DNA of 64,000 bases, taken from the NCBI RefSeq assembly GCF_026967805.1, contig NZ_JAPVBG010000001.1:62001-126000 (forward strand), read 5' to 3'. This document shows positions 9,220 to 16,741 of the stretch, one piece after another. This DNA is from Blastococcus sp. VKM Ac-2987. Its GTDB lineage: Bacteria; Actinomycetota; Actinomycetes; Mycobacteriales; Geodermatophilaceae. The notes beneath the pieces are model-generated. The model was not told where the DNA came from, did not search any database, and saw only the letters and a list, made by a program, of their open reading frames with translations. A program made the position numbers and the translations under genes. The stretch's first letter is position 1; each line of letters begins with the position of its first letter.

Positions 9220-9383
9220 CCTCGGCGTCCGGCGCGCTCGTCCGTGGAGACGACCGCCGAACACGCCGCTGAACTGGGGTTATCACGTGGACATACCATT
9301 CGACCCCGCTGAGTCACCGCTGCGGCGTGTCGCGGAAAGGTCACAGGTCATGGCGCGGAGACGGCGAAGACATCCGGCCGGGT

Positions 9384-9416
9384 TAGGGTCCGTCCTCAAC
9401 TCATCCGCCGAGGAGG
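9384..9416 (+). promoter_or_regulatory. -10 box and ribosome-binding site of livH
   Basis: TAGGGT (9384-9389) is a good actinobacterial -10 hexamer. A strong GAGGAGG (9410-9416) lies 4 nt before the GTG start of livH at 9421. The site decides that start over downstream alternatives and keeps the signal peptide. The rest of 9220-9383 holds a locally A/T-richer patch near 9276-9305 with no recognised function. Confidence 0.6.
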
Positions 9417-9420
9417 TCGA

Positions 9421-10782
9421 GTGACGCACCCGACGGACCGTGTCCGCCGGCACGGTCGACGAAGCAGCCCCGCACCCGCGGGGGCTCGGAAGCCCGCCGG
9501 TGGACCACCACGCAGAGGTGTGATCGCTCTGCGGTTGCTGCTGGTCGCCCTCTTCACGGCCGGTCTCGCCGCACTGTCCCCCGGCGTCGCCTCGGCCGAG
9601 GGCGGGGCCGAGCAGGTCTCCGGCACCTTGCGGACCAGCCTCAGCGGCCCCATCGAGGGGGTCGAGGTCGTCGTCACCACGCCGGACGGCGACGAGGTGG
9701 GCACGGCCGAGACCGACGAGAACGGCCGCTTCGTCGTCGACCTGCCGGGCCCCGGCGAGTACACGGTGACGGTCCCGGAGGACTCCCTCCCCGAGGGGGT
9801 GGAGTTCAACTCCGGCAACAGCCGCACGGTCACCGTGGACCCCGGCCGCAACCAGGGCGTCATCATCGGTCTGGACGACGGCAGCCGGAACGCGGGCGGA
9901 GGCACGATCCGCTGGGTCGAGCTGCTGGTGTCCGGCCTCCGGTTCGGTCTCCTGATCGCCATGGCTGCCATCGGACTGTCGCTCATCTTCGGCACGACGG
10001 GGCTGGTCAACTTCGCGCACGGCGAGCTGGTGACCATCGGCGCGATCGTGGCGTGGTTCATCAACGTGGGAGGCGGCGTACCGCTGATCGCCGCCGCGCT
10101 CCTGGCGATGCTGGTCGGCGCCGGGATCGGCGCGCTGAACGAGGTGGGTCTGTGGCGGCCGCTGCGTGGCCGGGGCACCGGCCTGGTGGCCGCGCTCGTG
10201 ATCTCGATCGCCCTGTCGCTGCTGCTGCGGTACCTCTACCAGGTCGTCTACGGCGGCCGCTCCAACGCCTACGCCGACTACCGCGGCCAGCGCACCGTCG
10301 ACTACGGCGCCTTCTCGATGACCAACAAGGACCTCACGTCGATGGTCGTGGCCTTGGTGGTCCTCGTCCTCGTCGCCGTCATGCTGCAGCGGACCACCAT
10401 CGGCAAGGCCATGCGGGCCGTCTCGGACAACCGTGATCTCGCCGCCTCCTCCGGCATCGACGTCAACCGGGTGATCCTGGTGGTGTGGATGGTCGGTGGG
10501 GCGCTCGCCGCTCTGGGCGGTGTGCTCCTGGGCCTCTCCGACGAGGTCCAGTGGGACATGGGCTTCCGGCTGCTGCTGCTCATGTTCGCCGGCGTGACCC
10601 TGGGCGGCCTCGGAACCGCCTACGGCGCGCTCGTCGGCAGCATCGTGGTCGGCGTCTTCGTGCAGATGTCCACGCTCGTCATCCCCAACGACATGAAGTA
10701 CGTGGGCGGTCTGCTGCTCCTGATCGTCATCCTCATCGTGCGGCCGCAGGGCATCCTCGGCAGCCGGGCCCGGATTGGTTGA
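9421..10782 (+). CDS. livH: Branched-chain amino-acid ABC permease LivH with an N-terminal secreted domain
   Basis: A 453-residue protein. Residues about 33-60 form a signal peptide-like hydrophobic segment ending ASA-EGG. Residues about 65-150 look like a carboxypeptidase-regulatory/CNA-B type beta-sandwich (VSGTLRTSLSGPIEGVEVVVTT, DENGRFVVDLPGPGEYTVTVPE). From residue 165 on it is a canonical LivH permease, with LSLIFGTTGLVNFAHGE and the EAA-like region before the C-terminal RPQGILG. The extra domain should lie outside the membrane. The strong GAGGAGG ribosome-binding site places the start before the signal peptide. It is the first gene of livHMGF, with livM 3 nt downstream. Confidence 0.93.
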   Translation: MTHPTDRVRRHGRRSSPAPAGARKPAGGPPRRGVIALRLLLVALFTAGLAALSPGVASAEGGAEQVSGTLRTSLSGPIEGVEVVVTTPDGDEVGTAETDENGRFVVDLPGPGEYTVTVPEDSLPEGVEFNSGNSRTVTVDPGRNQGVIIGLDDGSRNAGGGTIRWVELLVSGLRFGLLIAMAAIGLSLIFGTTGLVNFAHGELVTIGAIVAWFINVGGGVPLIAAALLAMLVGAGIGALNEVGLWRPLRGRGTGLVAALVISIALSLLLRYLYQVVYGGRSNAYADYRGQRTVDYGAFSMTNKDLTSMVVALVVLVLVAVMLQRTTIGKAMRAVSDNRDLAASSGIDVNRVILVVWMVGGALAALGGVLLGLSDEVQWDMGFRLLLLMFAGVTLGGLGTAYGALVGSIVVGVFVQMSTLVIPNDMKYVGGLLLLIVILIVRPQGILGSRARIG

Positions 10783-10785
10783 GCC

Positions 10786-11784
10786 ATGGCTGAACTCCTC
10801 GACGCACTCGCCGTCGCACTCAAGGCCGGGATCGGCTTCCAGGCCGTCTTCTTCGCGCTGCTGGCCATCGGGCTCAACATCCAGTTCGCCTACACGGGCC
10901 TGCTGAACTTCGGCCAGATCGCCTTCGCCATGCTCGGCGGCTACGGCATCGCGATCTCCGTGGCGCAGTGGGGGCTCCCCTTCTGGGTGGGCGTGCTCAT
11001 CGGCATCGCCGCCGCCGTGCTGCTCGCCCTGCTGCTGGGCATCCCGACGCTGCGACTGCGCGCCGACTACCTGGCCATCGCCACCATCGCCGCGGCCGAG
11101 GGGCTCCGGCTGACCTTCCGGTCGGTGTCGGCGACGCCGATCACCGCCGGCACCCGGGGGCTGTCCGGGTTCAGCGACCCGTTCGTGGCACTCGCGCCCT
11201 GGGACACCGCGCGGCGCTACAGCCTCCTGGGCACCCGCTGGAGCGGCGCCGACCTGTGGGTCACCCTGGTCGGCTGGATCCTCGTCGCGCTCGCCTGCCT
11301 GCTCGTCTGGCTGCTCGTCCGCAGCCCCTGGGGCCGGGTGGTGAAGTCGATCCGCGAGGACGAGGACGCCGTGCGTGCCCTGGGCAAGAACGTCTACGTC
11401 TACAAGATGCAGGCGCTCGTGCTCGGTGGCGTGCTCGGCGCGCTGGGCGGCATGGTCTACGCGGTCGGCACCGCGTCGGCGACCCCGGACCAGTACCAGA
11501 ACGCCAACACCTTCCTGGCCTACGCGGCGCTGATCCTCGGTGGTGCCGCCCGGGTGCTCGGACCGGTGATCGGCGCGATGCTCCTGTACTTCATCATCCA
11601 GTTCGCGGACACCGGTCTGCGTACCTTGATCGGCAACGGGGTCATCCCGGAGGACCTGCTGTCCGCGACCGACGTCGCGCAGATCCGATTCATGATCATC
11701 GGACTCGGGCTGATCCTGCTGCTGATCTTCCGCCCGCAGGGCATCTTCGGGGACCGACGAGAGGTGATGCTCGATGCCCGCTGA
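10786..11784 (+). CDS. livM: Branched-chain amino-acid ABC permease LivM
   Basis: The second permease of the Liv importer, 332 residues with about eight to ten membrane segments. Family landmarks are LNIQFAYTGLLNFGQIAFAMLGGYG near residue 27, the cytoplasmic coupling region SPWGRVVKSIREDEDAVRALGKNVYVYK, and the C-terminal IFRPQGIFGDRRE. ATG 10786 follows the livH stop by 3 nt, and its last 11 nt overlap livG. It forms the membrane channel with LivH. Confidence 0.95.
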   Translation: MAELLDALAVALKAGIGFQAVFFALLAIGLNIQFAYTGLLNFGQIAFAMLGGYGIAISVAQWGLPFWVGVLIGIAAAVLLALLLGIPTLRLRADYLAIATIAAAEGLRLTFRSVSATPITAGTRGLSGFSDPFVALAPWDTARRYSLLGTRWSGADLWVTLVGWILVALACLLVWLLVRSPWGRVVKSIREDEDAVRALGKNVYVYKMQALVLGGVLGALGGMVYAVGTASATPDQYQNANTFLAYAALILGGAARVLGPVIGAMLLYFIIQFADTGLRTLIGNGVIPEDLLSATDVAQIRFMIIGLGLILLLIFRPQGIFGDRREVMLDAR

Positions 11785-12784
11785 ACCGACACCCACCGGG
11801 GCGCACGCCTCGTCCACGACCGGCGCGGGCGGGCCACCGCGGCGACTGGCCCAGGCCGCGCTGCGGGACCTCCCCTGGGAGATCGGCGTCGCCAAGCCGG
11901 ACCCCGCCATCGTGGTGGACGGCGTGGTCCGGACGTTCGGCGGCCTCACGGCCGTCTCGGTCGACCACCTGGAGATCCAGCGGGGCGGCATCACCGGGCT
12001 CATCGGGCCGAACGGTGCCGGCAAGACGACGTTGTTCAACCTGCTCACCGGGTTCGACCAGCCCGACGGCGGTAGCTGGTCGTTCGACGGCCGCCCCCTC
12101 GGGAAGCTGTCGCCGCACCAGGTCGCCCGGCTCGGGGTGGTCCGCACCTTCCAGCTGACCAAGGCGCTGTCCCGGCTCACCGTGCTGCAGAACATGCTGC
12201 TCGGCGCCCAGGGGCAGCGGGGTGAGGGCTTCTTCCGAGCCCTGGTCCCCGGGATCTGGCGGGCGCAGGAGGAAGCCAACACCGAGAAGGCCATGGACCT
12301 GCTGCGCCGGTTCAAGCTGGACGCCAAGAAGGACGACTTCGCCGGCACCCTCTCGGGTGGCCAGCGCAAGCTGCTCGAGATGGCGCGCGCGCTGATGAGC
12401 GACCCCAAGGTGGTCATGCTCGACGAGCCGATGGCCGGGGTGAACCCCGCCCTGACGCAGAGCCTGCTCGGGCACGTCAAGGATCTCCGCGAGCAGGGGA
12501 TGACCGTCGTCTTCGTCGAGCACGACATGGACGTCGTCCGCGACATCAGCGACTGGGTGGTGGTCATGGCCGCCGGCAAGGTGATCGCCGAGGGCCCACC
12601 CGAGTCGATCAGCCAGAACAAGGCGGTGGTCGACGCCTACCTCGGTGCGCACCACGACGCCCCGCTGACCATCGAGGACGAGGACCGCGTCCTCGCGGAG
12701 GCCGAGGCGACGATCGCCCACGGCGAGCAGACCGACGACGTCTCCCGGGCCGGTCGCCGGACCAAGAAGAGGACCGACCGATGA
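11774..12784 (+). CDS. livG: Liv ABC transporter ATPase LivG
   Basis: One of the two cytoplasmic ATPases of the Liv importer. It has Walker A GPNGAGKTT, signature LSGGQRKLLEMARALM, Walker B VVMLDEPMAGVNP and H-loop VEHDMDVV. At 336 residues it is longer than the usual roughly 255, because of a disordered Pro/Thr-rich N-terminal extension of about 50 residues and an acidic-then-basic C-tail of about 45 residues. The start overlaps livM by 11 nt and the stop overlaps livF by 4 nt (ATGA), so translation is probably coupled. Confidence 0.95.
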   Translation: MPAEPTPTGAHASSTTGAGGPPRRLAQAALRDLPWEIGVAKPDPAIVVDGVVRTFGGLTAVSVDHLEIQRGGITGLIGPNGAGKTTLFNLLTGFDQPDGGSWSFDGRPLGKLSPHQVARLGVVRTFQLTKALSRLTVLQNMLLGAQGQRGEGFFRALVPGIWRAQEEANTEKAMDLLRRFKLDAKKDDFAGTLSGGQRKLLEMARALMSDPKVVMLDEPMAGVNPALTQSLLGHVKDLREQGMTVVFVEHDMDVVRDISDWVVVMAAGKVIAEGPPESISQNKAVVDAYLGAHHDAPLTIEDEDRVLAEAEATIAHGEQTDDVSRAGRRTKKRTDR

Positions 12785-13698
12785 CCATCGACCCGAGCCA
12801 GGGCAAGGATCCGCGGGAGAGCACCGCCCCGGAGTACGAGTTCGACCGGCCGGTCGACCAGGGGGACGGAGCGCAGGCCGCCGGGCGCGGTCCGACGCGC
12901 GCCGACGTCTCCGGTGGCGACCTCTCACCCGCCGAGCAGGCGGCCACCCGGGAGGAGCACGTCCGGCTGGCCGGCGATGCGCTGATCCGCGCCGACGAGC
13001 TGGTCGCCGGCTACCTCCCAGGCGTCAACATCCTCAACGAGTGCGACTTCTACCTCAACGAGGGGGAGCTCGTCGGCATCATCGGCCCCAACGGTGCCGG
13101 GAAGTCCACGTTGCTCAAGGCGCTGTTCGGGCTCATCCCGGTGCGGTCGGGCTCGGTGACGCTGCGAGGGGAGAACATCACCTCGGCGCCCGCGCACCGG
13201 CTGGTGTCACTGGGTGTGGGCTACGTGCCGCAGAACAACAACGTGTTCCCCTCGCTGACCATCGAGGAGAACATGCAGATGGGTGCCTACCTGCGCCCGA
13301 AGTCGTTCAGGGAGCGCTTCGACTACGTCGTCGACCTGTTCCCGCTGCTGGGTGAGCGACGCAAGGGCAAGGCAGGTTCCCTGTCCGGCGGCGAGCGCCA
13401 GATGGTCGCGATGGGCCGGGCGCTGATGATGGACCCCTCGGTCCTCCTGCTCGACGAGCCCTCGGCCGGCCTCTCCCCCGTCTACCAGGACGAGGTGTTC
13501 ATCCGCTGCCGGCGGATCAACGCCACCGGCGTGTCGATCATCATGGTCGAGCAGAACGCGCGCCGCTGTCTGCAGATCTGCGACCGCGGCTACGTGCTCG
13601 ACCAGGGCCGGAACGCCTACACGGCGACCGGCGAATCACTCATGCACGATCCCAAGGTGATCGAGCTGTACCTGGGCACGCTGGCCAAGGCCCACTGA
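12781..13698 (+). CDS. livF: Liv ABC transporter ATPase LivF
   Basis: The second ATPase subunit, 305 residues. It has Walker A GPNGAGKSTLLK, Q-loop region VPQNNNVFPSLTIEENM, signature LSGGERQMVAMGRALM, Walker B VLLLDEPSAGLSP and the LivF-typical MVEQNARRCLQICDRGYVLDQG. A low-complexity N-terminal extension of about 60 residues precedes the ATPase core. It is the last gene of livHMGF. A strong bidirectional hairpin at 14069-14105 lies between it and the convergent binding-protein gene. Confidence 0.95.
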   Translation: MTIDPSQGKDPRESTAPEYEFDRPVDQGDGAQAAGRGPTRADVSGGDLSPAEQAATREEHVRLAGDALIRADELVAGYLPGVNILNECDFYLNEGELVGIIGPNGAGKSTLLKALFGLIPVRSGSVTLRGENITSAPAHRLVSLGVGYVPQNNNVFPSLTIEENMQMGAYLRPKSFRERFDYVVDLFPLLGERRKGKAGSLSGGERQMVAMGRALMMDPSVLLLDEPSAGLSPVYQDEVFIRCRRINATGVSIIMVEQNARRCLQICDRGYVLDQGRNAYTATGESLMHDPKVIELYLGTLAKAH

Positions 13699-13784
13699 CC
13701 GGTCCACCCGCGCGCGGCCCCTCCGGCGCCGTTCCCCACGACGGGGGCGGCGCCGGACCCGTCTTCCGGGCGTACAGCCGGCCC

Positions 13785-13829
13785 GCCGGCACCCCGCTCC
13801 GGCCGGCACCCCGCTCCGGCCGGCACCCT
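13785..13829. repeat. 17-bp tandem repeat (2.6 copies)
   Basis: The unit GCCGGCACCCCGCTCCG occurs at 13785-13801 and 13802-13818, with a partial third copy to 13829. It lies in the 459-bp gene-free stretch 13699-14157 between livF and the convergent binding-protein gene. Apart from this repeat and the terminator at 14069-14105, nothing functional was recognised there, although several frames are open by composition. Confidence 0.85.
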
Positions 13830-14068
13830 GCGCACCCGCCGGAGCCACCGCGCCCGCCGGCACGGCTCTGGCCCCGAGCAGGGCCACCCCGGCACGGTGG
13901 CCATCGACGGGGCGGACAGGAGCCTCCCGGACGACCCGCCGTGCCCCGACCGTGCGACGCCGGCACGCGGCTGCCGGACCGGCGCGCAGCCGCGCGGTCG
14001 CAGGGAGCCGGTGCCTCGCCTCCGCGAGACGGGCACGGCCGCATGCGCTGCCGCCGACCCCGGACAGC

Positions 14069-14105
14069 GCAGTGGCCCGGCACCTCTGGGGTGCCGGGCC
14101 ACTGC
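14069..14105. terminator. Bidirectional terminator between livF and livK
   Basis: GCAGTGGCCCGGCACC (14069-14084) and its exact complement (14090-14105) make a 16-bp stem with a 5-nt loop. It lies 52 nt beyond the stop of the minus-strand binding-protein gene and serves the convergent livF transcript too. It is one of the most stable hairpins in the window. Confidence 0.8.
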
Positions 14106-14157
14106 GACCGGTCAGCCGTCCCGTGTCACCGTGGTGACGCGGGCGACTGGGGCGACC

Positions 14158-15498
14158 TCAGTCGCGCGCCGGGCCGATGCCCTCGGCGTTGAGGCCCTCG
14201 ATGATGCGTGCCGACTCCTCGAAGCCGATGACCACGATGGCGTCGGGGTTGAACTCCACCATCTGCTGGATCTCGGAGTCGAAGTTCGCCGCCTGCGGGT
14301 CGTAGGTCAGCGTCTGGATGCTGTCCTCCGACAGGCCCGCGGAGATCAGGTTCTCCCTCGTGTTCTCCATGAGGCCGGTGCCGTACGGGTCGTTCAGCGC
14401 CATGATCCCGACGGTGTTGTTGCCGTCGTTGATGATCAGGTCGGACAGCGCCCGGGCCTGCAGCGTGTCCGGCGGAGCCGTCCGGAAGTACAGCCCGTTG
14501 TCGTTGTACGTGGTGAACTGGTCGGACGTGTTGGCCGGGGAGATCTGGACGACACCGGCCCGGGTGATCGCGTCGATGACGGTGAGGCTCACCCCGGAGG
14601 ACGCCGCACCGACGATGACGTCGACGTTCTCGTTCAGGAGGCGGTTGACCGTCTGCGAGGCGGTGTCCGTGGAGGCGTCGCCCGAGTCACCCTCGACGAG
14701 CTGCACCGGCTGACCGAGCACGCCACCGGCGTCGTTGATCTCCTGGACGGCCAGCCGGGCGCCGGCGACCTCCGGGGGGCCGAGGAAGGCGAGGTTACCG
14801 GTGAGCGGCAGCAGGGTGCCGATGACCAGCGGGTCGTCGGACGTCGCGCCCGGAGCGGCCGGCGCCGGTCCCTCGTCGCTCGCCGCGTTGTCCGCGTCAC
14901 CGGCGAGCTCGAACTGGGTGGCTTCGTCGTCGAGGCTGTTGTCCGGGCCGAACTCCAGGATGCCGAAACTGGCGACCGCCGGTTCACCGGGCTCGGTGAA
15001 GGCCAGCGGCCCGGAGACGCCCTCGTAATCGGGGTTGCCGCCCTCGTCGATGATCGTCTTGCACTCGGTGAAGCTGGCGCAGGCCTCGCCGCCGAAGGTC
15101 ACCCCGTTGATGTAGGGAGAGAACTGCGTGGGCTCGGTGCTACCCGCCAGGAGCGAGGCCAGCGCGCTGATGATGATCGCGTCGTAGGTCTCACCCGCGT
15201 AGTTGTAGTCCTGCAGGCCGGGGTAGATGGCGTTCAGCCGGTCCCGGAAGTCGGACGACAGGTCCGTCAGCGGTGCGGTGCCCCGCATCCCCGCCAGGGC
15301 ACCCTCGGTCGTGAAGGACTCGCCGAGGGCGTTGCCCATGTTGCCGTCGGTGCCGTAGACGTTGACCTGCTTCTCGCCTTCGCCGCCGCCGCCTTCGGCC
15401 GACGTGCCGCCACCCTCGTCGCCGCCACCGCAGGCGGTCAGCGCGAGCAGGGCGGCACCGGTGACGGCGATGCCGCGGGCAGTAGAGCCAGTGCGCAT
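14158..15498 (-). CDS. livK: Branched-chain amino-acid ABC substrate-binding lipoprotein
   Basis: A 446-residue periplasmic-binding-protein-like lipoprotein (Peripla_BP_6, LivK type). The signal peptide ends in a lipobox, LALTACGGG, with Cys near residue 23, then a Gly/Glu-rich linker. The mature part has IGTLLPLTGNLAFLGPPEVAGARLAVQEINDAGGVLG and LVEGDSGD, the canonical ligand-domain opening, but these come about 215 residues in, preceded by another block (YGTDGNMGNALGESF, AIIISALA) resembling the C-terminal half. The order therefore looks permuted or duplicated relative to LivK. ATG 15498 has GGGAG about 9 nt upstream. It is presumably the receptor for LivHMGF but is transcribed convergently. 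Confidence 0.88.
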   Translation of the reverse strand: MRTGSTARGIAVTGAALLALTACGGGDEGGGTSAEGGGGEGEKQVNVYGTDGNMGNALGESFTTEGALAGMRGTAPLTDLSSDFRDRLNAIYPGLQDYNYAGETYDAIIISALASLLAGSTEPTQFSPYINGVTFGGEACASFTECKTIIDEGGNPDYEGVSGPLAFTEPGEPAVASFGILEFGPDNSLDDEATQFELAGDADNAASDEGPAPAAPGATSDDPLVIGTLLPLTGNLAFLGPPEVAGARLAVQEINDAGGVLGQPVQLVEGDSGDASTDTASQTVNRLLNENVDVIVGAASSGVSLTVIDAITRAGVVQISPANTSDQFTTYNDNGLYFRTAPPDTLQARALSDLIINDGNNTVGIMALNDPYGTGLMENTRENLISAGLSEDSIQTLTYDPQAANFDSEIQQMVEFNPDAIVVIGFEESARIIEGLNAEGIGPARD

Positions 15499-15579
15499 CA
15501 AGCAACTCCCAGTGTCATCAGTGCATCCGGCGCGGCGCGCACGAGCGCTACCGCCGACCGGACGCCGATCAGTGCGCAG

Positions 15580-15703
15580 AACCTAGCCGCCCCTCGGGGC
15601 GATGCACCCGGCCGCGGAACGACCGTGATGAGGTCGTGACCTCGGGGTCCGTATCGTGCAATACATCGCACGGACAGTCACCGTGATTAAACGCTGCGCA
15701 GCG
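15580..15703 (-). promoter_or_regulatory. livK upstream region with palindromes
   Basis: On the minus strand a TAGGTT -10-like box (15580-15585) precedes livK by about 82 nt. Upstream are several inverted repeats in a relatively A/T-rich patch: GAGGTC-GT-GACCTC (15630-15643), CGTGC with GCACG around AATACATC (15655-15672), and the 12-bp palindrome CGCTGCGCAGCG (15692-15703). These are candidate operators for regulated expression of the binding protein; the regulator is unknown. Confidence 0.45.
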
Positions 15704-15735
15704 ACAGACGCGCTACGCCGTCCCTATGAGGCGTC

Positions 15736-15752
15736 CGGAGGCTGCCCCTCCG
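15736..15752 (-). terminator. Weak hairpin downstream of pdtaR
   Basis: CGGAGG (15736-15741) and CCTCCG (15747-15752) form a 6-bp stem with a 5-nt loop, starting 26 nt after the pdtaR stop in its direction of transcription. It is short and lacks a U-tract, so termination is only suggested. Confidence 0.35.
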
Positions 15753-15777
15753 CCCGTCGCCCCGGCCCCGTGAGGAG

Positions 15778-16377
15778 TCAGGAAGCGGTCTCCCCGTCCG
15801 CTGCGCCGGCCGCGAGGAGCGACTCGGCGAGCGCCTTCATGCTCGTCCGCTGGTTCATCGCGGTGCGCTGGATCCACCGGAAGGCCTCGGCCTCGGTCAT
15901 GCCCTGGTCGGCCATCAGCCGGCCCTTCGCCCGCTCGACGACCTTGCGGGTCTCCAGCCGCTCCTCGAGGCCCTTCACCTCGCCGTCCAGCGCGGTCATC
16001 TCGGCGAACCGGCCGCGCGCGACCTCGATCGCCGGCACCAGGTCGTTCTTCGAGAAGGGCTTCACCAGGTAGGCCATCGCCCCCGCGTCCCGCGCCCGCT
16101 CCACCAGCTCCCGCTGGCTGAAGGCGGTGAGCACGATGACCGGCGCGATCCGCGACGAGGCGATCCGCTCGGCGGCGGAGAGGCCGTCGAGCACCGGCAT
16201 CTGGATGTCCAGGATGACCAGGTCGGGCCGCAGCTCCTCGGCCCGCTCGACCGCCTGCTGCCCGTCACCGACCTCGGCGACGACGCTGTACCCCTCCTCC
16301 TCGAGCATCTCCTTGAGGTCGAGGCGGATCAGTGCCTCGTCCTCGGCGATCAGGACGCGGATCGGCTCACTGGTCAC
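15778..16377 (-). CDS. pdtaR: ANTAR-domain response regulator PdtaR
   Basis: A 199-residue antitermination-type response regulator, orthologous to PdtaR (Rv1626) by domain order and context. The receiver domain has acidic residues E12, D13 and E14, phospho-acceptor D57 (LVILDIQMP), and K106 in YLVKPF. The C-terminal ANTAR domain includes LETRKVVERAKGRLMADQGMTEAEAFRWIQRTAM. In mycobacteria the kinase PdtaS phosphorylates PdtaR, which then binds dual-hexaloop RNA hairpins; no such partner gene is in the window. GTG 16377 directly opens the receiver fold. The pyk-side location matches other actinobacteria. Confidence 0.93.
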   Translation of the reverse strand: MTSEPIRVLIAEDEALIRLDLKEMLEEEGYSVVAEVGDGQQAVERAEELRPDLVILDIQMPVLDGLSAAERIASSRIAPVIVLTAFSQRELVERARDAGAMAYLVKPFSKNDLVPAIEVARGRFAEMTALDGEVKGLEERLETRKVVERAKGRLMADQGMTEAEAFRWIQRTAMNQRTSMKALAESLLAAGAADGETAS

Positions 16378-16453
16378 GGCGCCAGAGCCTAGCGGCGTCG
16401 GAGCCGGAGCACCGCCCGGATAGGCTGCTCGGGCGACCGGGGCACCCCGGCGC

Positions 16454-16527
16454 GCCCCCGTACCCCAATCGGCAGAGGGAGCGGATTCAAAACCCGCGCA
16501 GTGTGCGTTCGAGTCGCACCGGGGGCA
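16454..16527 (+). tRNA. tRNA-Leu (CAA), atypical short variable arm
   Basis: The acceptor stem is GCCCCCG (16454-16460) with CGGGGGC (16520-16526). The D-loop is of the leucine type (AATCGGCAGA). The anticodon loop TTCAAAA carries CAA at 16488-16490. The T-arm is GTGCG-TTCGAGT-CGCAC. The variable region is only 5 nt (16498-16502), whereas tRNA-Leu normally has a long paired variable arm, and the last anticodon-stem pair is an A-C mismatch (16485/16493). CCA is not encoded. By anticodon it is Leu, but its charging and use need testing. Confidence 0.82.
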
Positions 16528-16539
16528 CTGTGTTGATCT

Positions 16540-16556
16540 GTCGTCCTCCGGACGAC
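16540..16556 (+). terminator. Hairpin after tRNA-Leu
   Basis: GTCGTCC (16540-16546) and GGACGAC (16550-16556) form a 7-bp stem with a 3-nt loop, 13 nt after the tRNA. It is a likely terminator for the single tRNA transcript. Confidence 0.55.
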
Positions 16557-16608
16557 GGACGCGGCCAAGTGCCGTTCCCCTGCTGCACTGAGCCGGTGTC
16601 CGTGCTCC

Positions 16609-16718
16609 CTCGGGGAGCCTCCGGCCCCCGCTCGGTAGCGCGCCTCGCGGGGCGGCTTCCGTTCCAGCGTCTTCGGCTTGCGGCTCGCCGCGCCTCGGGG
16701 ACCCTCCGGGCCCCGCTC
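16609..16718. repeat. Pair of 25-bp REP-like elements
   Basis: A 25-bp sequence beginning CTCGGGGA and ending CCCCGCTC occurs at 16609-16633 and again at 16694-16718 with two differences. Each can fold on itself around CCTCCGG. The same hairpin core (GGGGCCC-GGA-GGGCCCC) appears near pyk at 20833-20849. They lie between tRNA-Leu and the decarboxylase gene; no gene was seen in this stretch. Confidence 0.6.
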
Positions 16719-16741
16719 CGCCCGGCGAATACGGTGGTGCG

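Noticed and set aside
13785-13829. Possible CRISPR array
   Set aside because: Units are 17 bp and directly adjacent with no spacers; no cas genes are present.
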